Assembly (NCBI GenBank): GCA_021018995.1
Contig: CM037587.1
Location: forward strand, 66,855,604 to 66,919,603
DNA length: 64,000 bases
Direction: 5' to 3'
DNA from: Chloranthus sessilifolius
Taxonomy: Eukaryota; Streptophyta; Magnoliopsida; Chloranthales; Chloranthaceae
Part shown: in pieces, positions 21,601 through 27,339 of the stretch
How positions within the stretch are numbered: position 1 is the first letter of the stretch
Layout of the letters: every line of letters starts with the position of its first letter
Program-made: the position numbers and the translations under genes
The notes under the pieces: generated by a model
Databases searched by the model: none
What the model saw: only the letters and a program-made list of their open reading frames with translations
What the model was told of the DNA's origin: nothing

Positions 21601-24427
21601 TTGTGCAAACTCACAAGTGATAAAAAGGTGATGAAGAGTTTCCATTTCTTTTTTACAAATTGAACATCATGAAGGTAGAGGGATGTACTAGGCCTTCACC
21701 AAACCGTCCACTAGGATAGCATTGTTGAACATCCCCCATACTGTGCACGTTATTTTAGACATTTTTATCAAGGTTTAGTTTCCTTTTAAATGGATTTTGA
21801 GATGAAAATAGATGAATCAAATGTCTATCTCTGAGTTTCATCTGATGGTGAACTAATATCTTCTTGATATTTTTTTACTGATCAATGTTATAAAAAAAAT
21901 ATGGTTCGGGTTTTCATAAAAGAAAATTGCCATCTATAAGGTACGAAATTCCAAAACCTTCCATGTGGATTTCAGGTTTTACATTCTCGCTTATCATCTA
22001 AGACTCGTGATCTATAAGGTAGAAATATCTCCACAGGCCAAGTAATCAGTTTGGGCACTTCCAGATTGGCCATCTTTTCTTTCATATTTTGGAGTCAACT
22101 GACAAAAAGTACATGTTATGATCGCAATTCAATACAAAAAATACTTAAAGACCAATATGCTTCCACAAAATTCCAACACACTAATTGTTTCGTTCTTTTT
22201 TGAATAAGCAGTTCATGGGCCATTTCTTTGAACGAGAAAAAACAAAACTGAAAAGATAGGGATTGTTTAGTACGGTCATAGAACATATTTTCATAAAAGA
22301 GCATATTTTCATAGGCAAACATAATAATATAGGGATTGTTAGGATTTTCATAGACAAACATAAACAGCATTTTAAAATTATTACCATAAAACTAAGGTAT
22401 AGTACAAGAAAACAGCCTGATTTCATCTGGACTAGGTCAGCTGTTGCAGAAACACTATATGCATAATTAATTTTAAAATAAACATAATTCTTGTAAGAGT
22501 CAAAACTACGGAGAATCTATTTTTCAATATGAATATAGTTTTAGTACATGAACATATATGAGGAATAAGCATGGGAGATATATCAATACCTGAACCGTGG
22601 AAAAAAAGCACTACTTATGCCCTGAGTTAGATGGACCACTGTTGCTGAATCATTGGGTGCACTACTACAAAAAAAAATATCAACAAACCCATAAACAAGA
22701 AAAGCTGGAAAATTTATCTCTCAACGTAATAGAACATTGGCTAACTCTTACAAAAGCCGCCACTTCTCTAAAGCACGAAGCCCACTTGAGTTGAAGTTCA
22801 TCAACTTACGATTCCTGAAAAGGAGCCCTGACTGAATACAGGGCACACGGCCTGTTGTAACAGTATTTTATACCAAGCTTTCTTGGAACTTCCTGTGGGC
22901 CATTATTTGACGACCACGCAACAAATACCAAATAGTTATGCAACCCCTTAGCAGATGATGGCGCCCATACAACTTGTCCAACACTCAAGGACTTCTCGAC
23001 CCCCTCCACAGGTTGAACATCTCCACTGCAAGCATTCAAAATTAAAACCCACGGCTGATATAATTTGGTGCAAAAGTCTTACTTTCTAATAATCACTCAG
23101 AAACATAGGGTTAGGTAAAAGGTGTAGACCTATTAATACTGAGAACAAATAGAGCCGGCTTCCTTTTTCCAGAGTAGGTTTCACCCCATTCCTCCTCCCA
23201 TTCTCCTTCACCTTTCCAGATATCACAGTCCTTATCACCAGCACCACCTTTCCTGTAGCCCAAACCATCAAACACTGGCTTCAAAGGAGATGACTCTTCA
23301 GCAACATAAGCAATCAGTGTTTCATCATGGTTCCATGAGATCCCCTCAAACCTACAAGATCATCTGCTGTTATAATTTAGCAAACTTAGTACTGCTAATT
23401 TGCATTGCATAAATATGAAACAACAATTATCTAATAATGAAAACAGTCGAAACCATACTGACAAATTTCGGTAAAAAGTTTAAAAGTTTTGCCGAATTTC
23501 ACCGAAACAGATGTCAGACTAAATTTTCAGGGAAATTTCGGTGGTTCAGTGAAAGTTTTGAATTTCCATCAATTTCATCGAAATTTGGTTAATTTTGCCG
23601 AAATTAATGTAAATTGTTTAAATTTTGACTACTTTTTAAGTAATATTCTTACAAATATTAAATATATTTTTATTTTTATTTTTTTTACTCCCCGAAATTT
23701 ACCCAAAAGTTTTCGAATTATTTCCAAAATCTATCTGAAATGATAGGAAACAACCCCCAATGAAATATTGGTGAAAATGAAATTAACACTATGGTCTCAA
23801 CACCATATTTATGGTTACTTCACAATTTACATTAGCAATAAACACATTTAGCCATACAAGACCCCAAAATTAGACAAGAGTTTACCATCCATCGGTATAT
23901 ATTGAGCCATGAACAGATGAAGGGACATGTATTTCCCTTTGTAACTGTGCAGGACCCCATATTTGAAGTTGTGTTGGGGATCCATTTTCGTTATTCCGGA
24001 CCACGAGGAGCTTCAAACCTGATGGTGACGGAACAATTGTCGATACGCCCACCAGCTCAACAGGAAACGGAGACCATTCAAAATTTACAGAATTACTGCT
24101 CCTTGAAATATTAGAGGATAGAATCTGTGTCCTCCGTTTGTTTGCTAAGAGATTCATCTGGCTTATCAAAAACATAGCTCGAGAACTATTTCCTGCACAA
24201 ACAAGAATAGGAATCAAGAAATAAATGGTGAGAATGGAGGACCATTTCTTCGTAAAAATCGAAATTTAGATGGTGAAAAGGTCATTACCGCTGACAGACT
24301 TGAAAACCCATGCCTTGTCAATGGTAGAAATATCAGTGAATTCTTGGAGTAATCTAGATTGTGAAGCGTATTCTTCGTCAGTTGTAACATCCAGGCCCTT
24401 CATAGAAACAGCTCCAGGCACTTCCAT
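1707..24427 (-). CDS. AARE: Acylamino-acid-releasing enzyme (acylaminoacyl-peptidase), 5' nine exons, 3' end outside window
   Basis: Serine peptidase of the prolyl oligopeptidase family (S9C) that removes N-acylated residues from peptides. Exons (minus): 24427-24289, 24192-23886, 23351-23130, 23025-22810, 22664-22590, 8349-8211, 2264-2113, 2003-1927, 1837-1707. All junctions are GT-AG, phases fit, and the sum is 1,458 nt or exactly 486 codons without a stop. Family landmarks in order: TTDEEYASQSRLLQEF, LVGVSTIVPSPSGLKLLV, WKGEGEWEEEWGE, SVGQVVWAPSS, GIKYCYNRPCA, DSGAHWATNSLHRMDW, EDGCFPGLY, SRYSDKV. This is the N-terminal beta-propeller part; plant homologues are about 760 residues, so the alpha/beta-hydrolase domain with the catalytic Ser-Asp-His lies left of base 1. 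The start ATG has an in-frame TGA 9 nt upstream. Introns 5, 6 and 9 are swollen by transposons while the others are 89-534 nt. The gene looks functional as far as visible. Confidence 0.9.
1927..2003 (-). CDS. AARE: AARE exon 8
   Basis: 77 nt encoding ISRISPIDSFYSWNVLAVDG followed by DNILA. Acceptor CAGTTGTAG|AATTTC and donor GCTG|GTATAT. It completes the Arg codon from exon 7 (AG|A) and passes one base to exon 9 (G|TG, Val). Confidence 0.83.
2113..2264 (-). CDS. AARE: AARE exon 7
   Basis: 152 nt encoding VSVVMCAEDGCFPGLY, then QPWFSDGCTMIVSS and VILSINVLR. Acceptor TTTTTGTAG|GTCTCTG and donor TTGAG|GTAACT. Phase 0 to phase 2. Confidence 0.85.
2265..2900. other. 5' end of the reverse-strand intron 6: AT-rich, no feature recognised
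   Basis: Low-complexity AT-rich intronic DNA. Short open frames here have no family resemblance. I see no repeat or gene signature. Confidence 0.5.
2900..3430 (-). mobile_element. Copia tail: RNase H C-terminus plus LTR-like sequence (minus strand)
   Basis: On the minus strand 3,430-3,291 encodes FTLSNDDVADIFTRALSRD followed by SKLWFL and a stop, the end of a Ty1/copia RNase H (family pattern DxVADIFTKAL). Downstream on that strand (about 3,290 to 2,900) is LTR-like DNA starting near TTAACAATTTG. It contains two near-identical copies of GATGAGATACACCCTCTTTG with TTAGAGAG (2,962-2,999 and 3,010-3,041). Everything 5' of the RNase H tail is lost. Confidence 0.55.
3450..3963. repeat. Microsatellite-bordered foldback element
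   Basis: Starts with a self-complementary (CT)n(TA)n(GA)n tract (3,450-3,512). Next comes a stem of 27 bp with one bulged base, arms 3,581-3,608 and 3,618-3,644, loop 9 nt. Then (AT)n (3,653-3,690), a unique stretch, and (AT)n (3,910-3,963). The segment CTTGGAGGGCTGCACCAAGAT (3,551-3,571) recurs inverted with few changes at about 3,861-3,881, so the unit as a whole is an inverted repeat set between TA microsatellites. The class is unknown. Confidence 0.5.
4130..4326 (+). pseudogene. Copia RNase H C-terminal remnant
   Basis: With frameshifts this reads IEVDVHLVREKV, then VASSQQLADILTR and ISIKLGMHDIHAP ending at a stop. That is the C-terminal hallmark of plant Ty1/copia polyproteins (EVDCHFVREK, SEQLADxFTK, KLGM). 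A GAGGGGAAG polypurine tract follows immediately. The rest of the element is absent. Confidence 0.7.
4335..4380 (+). repeat. Start of a Copia 3' LTR, interrupted
   Basis: TGTTGGTGTGTGAATTTATA follows the polypurine tract of the RNase H remnant, as an LTR should. The LTR cannot be followed past about 4,380, where a CGG-rich repeat begins. The sequence from about 7,606 (a pyrimidine-rich, CCCTAA-containing leader) could be its continuation after a 3.2 kb nested insertion. Confidence 0.4.
4648..5097. mobile_element. Long-inverted-repeat (foldback, MULE-like) element
   Basis: Arms of about 200 bp face each other. Left: ATGGGTACCATTATTTAC, ACTGTGACCTCATCCCACAT, CGCTTTGAATCAT, CACTTGGCACACA. Right, inverted: the same order with roughly three-quarters identity, ending GTAAATAATGGTACTCAAAT. 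The spacer is short and non-coding. A third copy of the end (GTAAATAATGGTACCCAAAT) lies just outside at 5,111-5,130. Long TIRs without coding capacity suggest a non-autonomous Mutator-like element, but no target duplication could be fixed. Confidence 0.6.
5170..5400. repeat. Further partial copy of the long-inverted-repeat family
   Basis: CCCTTATGTGGAAGATTGGG and AAAAACGATCTCCATCAACC match the conserved arm core. The preceding direct repeat TCTCTTTCCTTCCTTAT with TTAGCACCTTCAAAG occurs twice (about 5,139 and 5,211). Boundaries are uncertain. Confidence 0.4.
5480..6110 (+). repeat. Gypsy-like LTR remnant with TCGATCGA palindromes
   Basis: Contains repeated TCGATCGATCGA-type dyads (5,507-5,625), a TATA-like CCTATTTAAAGGC (about 5,789-5,801), a pyrimidine-rich transcribed-looking stretch, and a PBS-like GGTATCAAGGGAACC at about 6,105-6,119. 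No coding part remains. The layout resembles the LTRs at 19,585 and 40,240, but boundaries are inferred. Confidence 0.4.
6111..6890. other. Intronic spacer with a GGTTCGGGTC-type low-complexity stretch
   Basis: 6,530-6,620 has repeated GGTTTGAATTG, TCGGGTCAAA and GGTTTTCAGGTCGGG phrases of the kind seen at ends of non-autonomous hAT elements. No terminal repeats could be paired and no coding sequence is recognisable. Confidence 0.3.
6890..7375. repeat. Long-inverted-repeat family copy with a 78-bp tandem duplication
   Basis: 6,899-6,990 carries the arm core GATCTCAAGCTCCATTATGT ... AATCGATCTCCATCATCTGG. A 78-bp unit starting TTGGTATAATTAGAGCTATC is duplicated head to tail (7,018-7,095 and 7,096-7,173) with about two mismatches. 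A second, more decayed arm follows (7,174-7,290, GATTCAAAGCAGTCAAATATG). Confidence 0.5.
7376..8210. other. Rest of intron 6 on the plus side: possible LTR continuation and AT-rich DNA
   Basis: 7,550-7,600 is a CGG/TCGCC-rich stretch (GTCGAGTCGCCGACTCGGCC) that may be the far end of the insertion beginning at 4,380. 7,606-7,760 has CCCTAA-rich leader-like sequence. 7,760-8,210 shows no recognised feature. Confidence 0.3.
8211..8349 (-). CDS. AARE: AARE exon 6
   Basis: 139 nt encoding SPDGKFLIFLSAKSAVDSG, then AHWATNSLHRMDW and KIVDV. Acceptor TGTTTACAG|TCCAGATG and donor GACGTG|GTAACC. Isolated between two huge introns, but the sequence is fully conserved with the family, which argues the gene is still under selection. 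Confidence 0.88.
8505..8765. repeat. CGGGAAAA/CGGTAAAA-iterated repeat island
   Basis: Degenerate short iterations such as ACGGGTACGGGTTTAATACGG, GTCGGAAAAA, CACCGGAATAGTCGGTAAAAA and ACGAGAAAACCGC, without coding potential. Similar islands lie at 4,385-4,460, 23,460-23,760 and 27,880-28,150. They look like subterminal iterations of a DNA transposon family. Confidence 0.4.
8766..9333. other. AT-rich intron 5 sequence, no feature recognised
   Basis: No domain, repeat structure or terminal motif was seen; short open frames are not convincing. Confidence 0.45.
9334..10353 (+). repeat. Gypsy-type LTR with decayed primer-binding site
   Basis: Starts TGTAATAACCTGAA, like the chromovirus LTRs further right (TGTAATAGCC). 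Ends ...GTTACAACA at 10,340, followed by CTAGTATCATAG, a decayed form of the initiator-tRNA-Met PBS TGGTATCAGAGC. Inside are (TA)n(TG)n (about 9,628-9,668), a degenerate array of GTGTGCATG/GTGGTGGAAA phrases (9,560-9,930) and a GAGAGAGAAA leader (9,975-10,110). The internal region is gone; LINE sequence follows at once. Confidence 0.5.
10365..12345 (+). pseudogene. L1-like LINE ORF2 remnant (reverse transcriptase)
   Basis: Pieces in order: LKELEILEELRN linker; WLKEGDANTKYFHAVANARN; APGPDGFTMEFF; ITLIPKRDGVDDISDFRPIC (RT fingers); DMEKAYDQISWDCLDYMIDR; GPHQGDPLSPFLFNM; HPDDTIIF where L1 elements have FADDT (11,541-11,564); SKSAITGIG; IKYLGLPLG; LPVGCGGLGIRNL; WW..I. Stops and frameshifts lie at about 11,162, 11,495, 11,910 and 12,112. 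ORF1 and the endonuclease are missing. The 3' end is cut at about 12,345-12,430, where Copia sequence begins. It lies in AARE intron 5, antisense to the gene. Confidence 0.85.
12432..13542 (+). pseudogene. Copia element A: reverse transcriptase C-terminus and RNase H
   Basis: Starts inside RT with KSLYGLKQTPKQWHENFGS, then ICLYVDDMLIFGTD with the catalytic YVDD (12,593-12,612). After a frameshift the RNase H runs 12,991-13,542: EGYSDASWNSDSEESKAMSG, WGSKKQTCITHSTMEF, HIGLRHHYVRELL, NLADPFTKGLS. Everything 5' of RT is missing. The first 290 bp are about 90% identical by eye to the end of Copia element B (17,870-18,152), so A and B belong to one family. Confidence 0.85.
13543..15084 (+). repeat. 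Copia 3' untranslated region and shared LTR region
   Basis: Lies between the RNase H stop of Copia A and the gag start of Copia B, so it must hold at least one LTR of the family. TATA boxes occur at 14,252 (CTATATATAG) and 14,722 (CTATATAAGG), each about 300-800 nt before gag, with CCCACATTGG upstream of the first. The GC-rich patch 14,308-14,420 (GGCGAGCCGCCACG, TTGGCGCGCACGC) is unusual for its surroundings. LTR ends could not be defined: only a weak candidate end ...TTTCTAACA is seen at 15,060 and no clear PBS follows. Confidence 0.5.
14722..14729 (+). promoter_or_regulatory. TATA box of Copia LTR
   Basis: TCTATATAAGGAGACC, a close match to the plant TATA consensus, about 360 nt before the Copia B gag ATG at 15,085. 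The following leader is pyrimidine-rich, as expected of R/U5. Confidence 0.5.
15085..18152 (+). pseudogene. Copia element B: gag, protease, integrase and RT N-terminal part
   Basis: Order: gag from ATG 15,085 (MASNMKVMTHDFVKLERFDG, soon broken by a TGA), gag domain 15,182-15,600, zinc knuckle CYHWGKLGHFKKDC (about 15,859-15,900), aspartic protease WIDSGATRHVSNC (16,002-16,040, DSG intact but a TAG precedes it), GAG-pre-integrase LWHDRLGHVNVSRF with CRICVQTK, integrase D-D-E (HTDICY, KSDRGEY, NGTVERKN), then RT WNEAIKDEIKSIMSNKTWKL to YVDD (18,027-18,045). Nonsense codons and frameshifts (15,161, 15,600, 16,876, 17,390) make it non-autonomous. It stops in RT at the same region where Copia A begins. 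Confidence 0.85.
18153..18186. other. Junction filler between Copia B and minus-strand Gypsy
   Basis: The 34 bp TCTCTCTTCCAATTTTTT plus CTCTCTTCC reuse the phrase TTTTTTCTCTCTTCCAATTTT that sits in Copia RT at about 18,088-18,110. This looks like templated filler DNA at an end-joining breakpoint. Confidence 0.4.
18186..19456 (-). pseudogene. Gypsy gag and start of protease (minus strand)
   Basis: ATG at 19,456. N-terminal coiled-coil-like part (LNGMREELGAISAGLSTIEQ), then the retrotransposon gag domain (PTFDGRMDPTVFLDWLSAMD, ARLFWLNVERI, WDDMKERLTEKYVP, LLDQWQNLRQGG, YIAKFEELMMR). A CCHC knuckle CYKCSG...GHFAAQCP follows with a one-base frameshift near 18,495. An acidic linker leads to the protease motif VDSGSCTNVIS (about 18,220-18,188), where the element is cut. 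The PBS and LTR lie upstream on this strand at 19,568 and 19,585. RT, RNase H and integrase are absent. Confidence 0.85.
19568..19580 (-). other. Primer-binding site (initiator tRNA-Met)
   Basis: On the minus strand TTTGGTATCAGAGCCC, an exact match to the standard plant PBS TGGTATCAGAGCC, 4 nt inside the LTR end GCGTCA (19,585). This fixes element orientation and the LTR inner boundary. Confidence 0.85.
19585..20580 (-). repeat. 5' LTR of minus-strand Gypsy element
   Basis: Inner end ...CGCGTCA abuts the PBS. It contains a TATA box on the minus strand (CTTATATAAGG, about 20,188-20,198) and an array of TCGATCGATCGAA palindromes (20,312-20,490). The outer end is not certain; 20,580 is estimated from where the palindrome-rich sequence stops. 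The small open frame 19,844-20,080 in the other direction is LTR sequence, not a gene. Confidence 0.6.
20558..20764 (-). CDS. Small unrecognised open frame
   Basis: 68 codons, acidic in the middle (SSYEEEYNSDGDGDA) and basic at the end (FYRRKKKQRYG). Composition looks more protein-like than the flanks, but I recognise no family. It could be the end of a mobile-element protein or a stray exon. It lies at the uncertain outer edge of the Gypsy LTR. Confidence 0.2.
   Translation of the reverse strand: MIWVQSDDKDESSSPVVGLTEVRHTSQASSYEEEYNSDGDGDATYMDIGFRQHRFYRRKKKQRYGSQS
20990..21390. other. Spacer, unassigned
   Basis: Open in both directions over short stretches but without a recognisable domain. 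Probably the untranslated tail of the adjoining minus-strand LINE fragment. Confidence 0.3.
21395..21760 (-). pseudogene. LINE ORF2 C-terminal zinc-binding fragment (zf-RVT)
   Basis: Minus strand reads CSICKKEMETLHHLFITCEF, then LLFGISCRES, and in a shifted frame WEIWRERNSIVYNV. This is the C-terminal zf-RVT pattern of plant L1 ORF2 (CxxC, ET..HLF..C, W.IWRERN). Stops occur upstream (about 21,690). It is a different fragment and orientation from the LINE at 10.4-12.3 kb. Confidence 0.7.
21761..22589. other. 5' part of AARE intron 5, AT-rich, no feature recognised
   Basis: Ordinary AT-rich intron sequence after the exon 5 donor. A direct repetition of CATATTTTCATA phrases lies at 22,287-22,313. 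No coding or repeat family assignment. Confidence 0.45.
22590..22664 (-). CDS. AARE: AARE exon 5 (short, before the 14.2 kb intron)
   Basis: 75 nt encoding a stretch ending VVHLTQGISSAFFPRFS. Acceptor TTTTTTTGTAG|TAG (a second AG three bases on would keep frame and drop one Ser codon). Donor TTCAG|GTATTG. It is split from exon 6 by a 14,240-nt intron, yet the Ser codon joins cleanly (AG|T). Confidence 0.85.
22810..23025 (-). CDS. AARE: AARE exon 4
   Basis: Encodes GDVQPVEGVEKSLSVGQVVW through RKLGIKYCYNRPCALYSV, a signature segment of plant acylaminoacyl-peptidases. Acceptor GCTTGCAG|TGGAGATG and a consensus donor GAATC|GTAAGT. 216 nt. Confidence 0.9.
23130..23351 (-). CDS. AARE: AARE exon 3
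   Basis: Encodes FEGISWNHDETLIAYVAEE through the highly conserved WKGEGEWEEEWGETYSGKR to LFVLSIN. Acceptor CTTGTAG|GTTTGAGG and donor AATAG|GTCTAC. 222 nt with both phases matching the neighbours. Confidence 0.9.
23456..23760. repeat. TTTCGGTGAAATTT-iterated island in AARE intron 2
   Basis: Repeated phrases AAATTTCGGTAAAA, TTTGCCGAATTTCACCGAAA, GGGAAATTTCGGTGG and TTTTGCCGAAATTAATG, ending in CCCCGAAATTTACCC. Related in style to the islands at 8,505 and 27,880. Probably a non-autonomous DNA transposon; it accounts for most of the 534-nt intron. Confidence 0.4.
23886..24192 (-). CDS. AARE: AARE exon 2
   Basis: Encodes residues 47-149 of the propeller, including MFLISQMNLLANKRR and VHGSIYTDGW. 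Acceptor TTTGTGCAG|GAAATAG and donor GATG|GTAAAC. 307 nt, phases 1 and 2. Intron 2 (534 nt) contains a TTTCGG-rich repeat. Confidence 0.88.
24289..24427 (-). CDS. AARE: AARE exon 1
   Basis: Encodes residues 1-46, starting MEVPGAVSMKGLDVTTDEEY. The donor is AGCG|GTAATG and leaves one base of a Gly codon. An in-frame TGA lies three codons before the ATG, which supports this start unless a further 5' exon exists. Intron 1 is 96 nt. Confidence 0.88.
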
Positions 24428-24542
24428 GGCCAATCAAGTTGACAATTTCTCTGAATACCCACTCAAGGTATGAAGGAGATTAGACGAGTCCCAACTACAT
24501 GACTTGATAAAAGAAAACTGGAGCCCTACACATGTTGCTTGA
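24428..24542 (-). promoter_or_regulatory. AARE 5' leader and proximal upstream region
   Basis: Only about 115 bp separate the start codon from a foldback transposon (24,543-24,985). No clear TATA box is seen in this stretch. The core promoter therefore lies here without TATA, inside the transposon, or beyond an unrecognised 5' UTR intron. Confidence 0.3.
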
Positions 24543-24985
24543 TTGGGTACCTTTATTACTGATGGAGATCGTTTTTCCCCCACAAAGGATCTATCTTTCT
24601 CGTACCATACACTGTCAATTTTTTTTATTCGACGTTAAAAAATCGGTCGAGATTATTTTCGTCCCAATCTTCAAAGCAAATCTTGAGATCATGGTTCTCC
24701 TTTCCGACGGTCAGATTTTGATTCCATGTGGCACACATCCCAAAAAGTGATATGAGAAATACGTTTGATGCATGCTCATGATCATATTCATACTTTGGGA
24801 TGAGTGCTAGGTATAATCAAATTTGATCATCTGCTGGTAGGCATCTGATTTCAAGATCTATTGTATGGAAGATTGAAACGAAAAATGATGTCCATCATCA
24901 TATTCAAAGAAATCAACGATTTATGATGGCTAAGTTCAAGTTGAGAATGAAGAACCATGGTGCGCAAATAAGTGTACCTTTTTGG
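24543..24985. mobile_element. Long-inverted-repeat element upstream of AARE
   Basis: Left arm from GGGTACCTTTATTACTGATGG through AAATCTTGAGATCATGGTTC and GGCACACATCCCAAAAAGTG. Right arm inverted from CATCTGATTTCAAGATCTATT through GATGTCCATCATCATATTC to AAATAAGTGTACCTTT. Same family as 4,648-5,097. The two arms have diverged and there is no coding sequence. Confidence 0.55.
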
Positions 24986-25114
24986 GAAAGATTACAAGAT
25001 TTTGTCCAATTCGTCTCAATTCTCGCCTTCTCGCTTTATATTAGTCAAGACAAGACTATTACATAAAATCATGTAACCTTTTAAGAAACGGAAGTTAGGA
25101 TGAAATTATTGGGG

Positions 25115-25523
25115 GAGTCATTATTTGCACACATTTTTTAAGTGATTGCACCGAATTTAAAGAAAGACTTGATATTTTAAAAACATATGATATATAAAAA
25201 TGCAATATGGGCGTCTGATTTGAAATTTATGATCAATAGATCTATGGTACATAAAATTAGAGAAAAACACAATACTTGTCACATAATCTATTGTAGTCAA
25301 TTGTTGAATTATATAATAGTCTTTGACTCCATTTAATCAAATGATGAAAATTATATTTTATTCTAATCTTTTGAAATTGATATCTTAAAATCATGGCCTT
25401 CAAATCAAACGGCATAGATAGTGTTTTCACTTAGTAGAGGTCGCCCAAACTTGCAAGTCTTTCTTTTAAATTCGGTGCAATATGGTGCAATCACTTGAAA
25501 AGCGTGTGCAAGTAATGGCTCTC
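25115..25523. mobile_element. Second long-inverted-repeat element
   Basis: Left end GTCATTATTTGCACAC...AAGTGATTGCACCGAATTTAAA; right end, inverted, GAGCCATTACTTGCACAC...AAGTGATTGCACC. Arms of about 180-200 bp also share the GATTTGAA..CATGAT core with the family. The middle is AT-rich. The outermost bases (AGTCATTATTTGCACAC) differ from the 4,648 copy, so this may be a subfamily. Confidence 0.6.
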
Positions 25524-25735
25524 AATTATTGGTGTTGCAAGTGAATTTAGGAGGTCTTGACTAATGTTACCCCTTTTTTTATCTATCTAGCCTATTGTTA
25601 CTTAATTCGTTGGTTCACTTGGTTCGAATTCGGGTTCGTAATTCGTAATTCACTAAATCCTAGCAAATCTGAATCCCTAGGGTAAGATGAGTTTTAAATT
25701 AAAGGTAATTTTTTCATAAATAGAAAAGTAATAAT

Positions 25736-26012
25736 AATTTAGGCATTAATAATGTATAATTATTTGAGATATACTATATATATGTTATTTAATATATATA
25801 TATAAGAAAATGATCATATGACCGAGAGGATATATAAATATATATAAATATATATAATTTAGGCATTACTTATTTTGAGATATACCTATATATGTTATTT
25901 AATATATATATATATATAGGAAAATGATCATATGACTCAAGTCATGAAATATGCTTCCATGGTTGCTAGAGTCATGGAAGTATATTTCATGACTCGAGTG
26001 AGAGGATCATTA

Positions 26013-26040
<28 letters not shown>
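25736..26040. repeat. Duplicated AT-rich block with a TA-flanked hairpin element
   Basis: A block starting AATTTAGGCATTA and containing GAGATATACTATATATATGTT is present twice (25,736 and 25,856). Each copy ends in AAAATGATCATATGAC. The second copy carries a hairpin of about 90 bp (25,921-26,013) with arms GACTCAAGTCATGAAATATG and, inverted, ATATTTCATGACTCGAG around GGTTGCTAG. The first copy has only the outer ends, as if the centre had been deleted. TA microsatellite flanks on the right. Confidence 0.5.
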
Positions 26041-26047
<7 letters not shown>

Positions 26048-26050
26048 CAA

Positions 26051-26115
26051 GTAGAGATGGAGCGCTAGTAGCACATGTAGCATCTCACCCAAGCGACTCG
26101 GGTTCGAGTCATGAG
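26051..26115 (+). repeat. Possible tRNA-derived SINE fragment
   Basis: GGTTCGAGTC (26,101-26,110) matches a polymerase III B box, preceded at tRNA-like distance by a weak A-box-like stretch. No 3' body or poly-A end is seen, so this is tentative. Confidence 0.25.
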
Positions 26116-26129
26116 ACTCATTTTTTGCA

Positions 26130-26647
26130 ACTAATCTTATCTAGGCCAGCCGATTCGCTCATTTCCAATGAACCAGAGTGAAACGAACCAGGAACCGGTT
26201 TGATGCGAATAGGTTCGCGAATTGTGGGCTGGGTAACCCAGCAAGTTAGGTAACCCTGGTCACGACTACCAAAACTGGTTGTCAATGGGTCGGGCTTTGG
26301 CCCAAAGCCAACGCAACTTGGGTTCAGTTTGGGCTTAAATAATAAACCTGAGCCTGAAAGCACTTGGGCCAAACCCCCTGATTTTGTATCGGGTCCGGGC
26401 CTAGTTTTTAGCATAAAAAATAATTGGGCCTACAAAGCCTGGCCTAAGCTGGCCAAGCCCAACTAGAGAGGGAATAGGTGGGACTGGCCCAAAACCGGAC
26501 CGATCCAAACCCGGTTCATGGCGGGTTTTGGCTTAATCAAAAGCCCAAGCATGAAAGCTCTTGGGCCAGATTTGGGCCTAGTTTTTAGGGTAAAAAATAA
26601 TAGGGCCTATGAGCCTATCAAAAGCTCGGCCCTTTGACAGCCCTACC
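26130..26647. mobile_element. Non-autonomous hAT-like element (GGGCC-rich)
   Basis: Repeated GGGCC/GGCCCAA phrases (TTGGGCCTACAAAGCC, CTTGGGCCAGATTTGGGCC, AATAATAGGGCC) in two similar halves containing GAAAGCACTTGGGCCA and GAAAGCTCTTGGGCCA. It ends TTTGACAGCCCTAC, the inverse of a typical hAT terminus (TAGGGCTGTCAAA). The left terminus is not clear. Non-coding. Confidence 0.5.
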
Positions 26648-27339
26648 TCAAATTAGTAGCTATCTCATACAAGATAATTGGGCGAAATCGACGTCAACGA
26701 GAATCGGATAGAAGAGCACTATCCGAAGAAAATCTCGTAATTAATTCAAGACATCTAAATTATATATAAGTGAACCATAACAGAGATAGAAGAATCATTT
26801 CTTGATTCCCAACATTCATAGCAGGAACTTAAAATTCAACAAAAAATAATCCCATCATCTTATTCAAATTAGTCAATGATTTCTGTCCACGAAAAAACTG
26901 TGGTACTTACTATTGAACGGGTGAGATAGTCGTACCCAAAAAAAATGCCCCTTTTATTTTGTGCTTTTTCATTAAAAAAAATTCACCCGTTTTTTCACCA
27001 TCTACTTATTTTAATTACAAGGAAATTTTTAGGATCGACCACCATAGTTTCACCTTTTTCAGCAATGGACCTCTAATCTCACTTTTCCCACAACAGAGCA
27101 GCTTGAAGGCAAGTCAAGTTAAAAAGTCGTAATACCCCCAAGGTTTGTAAAAGGTGATAAAACCATGTTTTTCGTCTTGTGCAGTTCAGAACACTTTTAC
27201 ATCATTAATTGCTTTTTTAACCCTATGATGAAGATGGTTTTGCGTCCTGATATTTCACAGGATTGATCTTGAGATCATGGGTGTACCATCAGATGATCCG
27301 TTTTATTTAGAAAGTCGACATAAATGAACGTGTAGCTAA

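Noticed and set aside
22655-22680. CACTACTACAAAAAAA, a perfect-looking CACTA transposon terminus at the AARE exon 5 acceptor
   Set aside because: The bases belong to exon 5 and its pyrimidine-rich acceptor, the reading frame fits the protein family, and no partner terminus or subterminal repeats were found nearby.
26101-26110. tRNA gene suggested by GGTTCGAGTC
   Set aside because: No acceptor or anticodon stem could be folded around it; at most a SINE B box.
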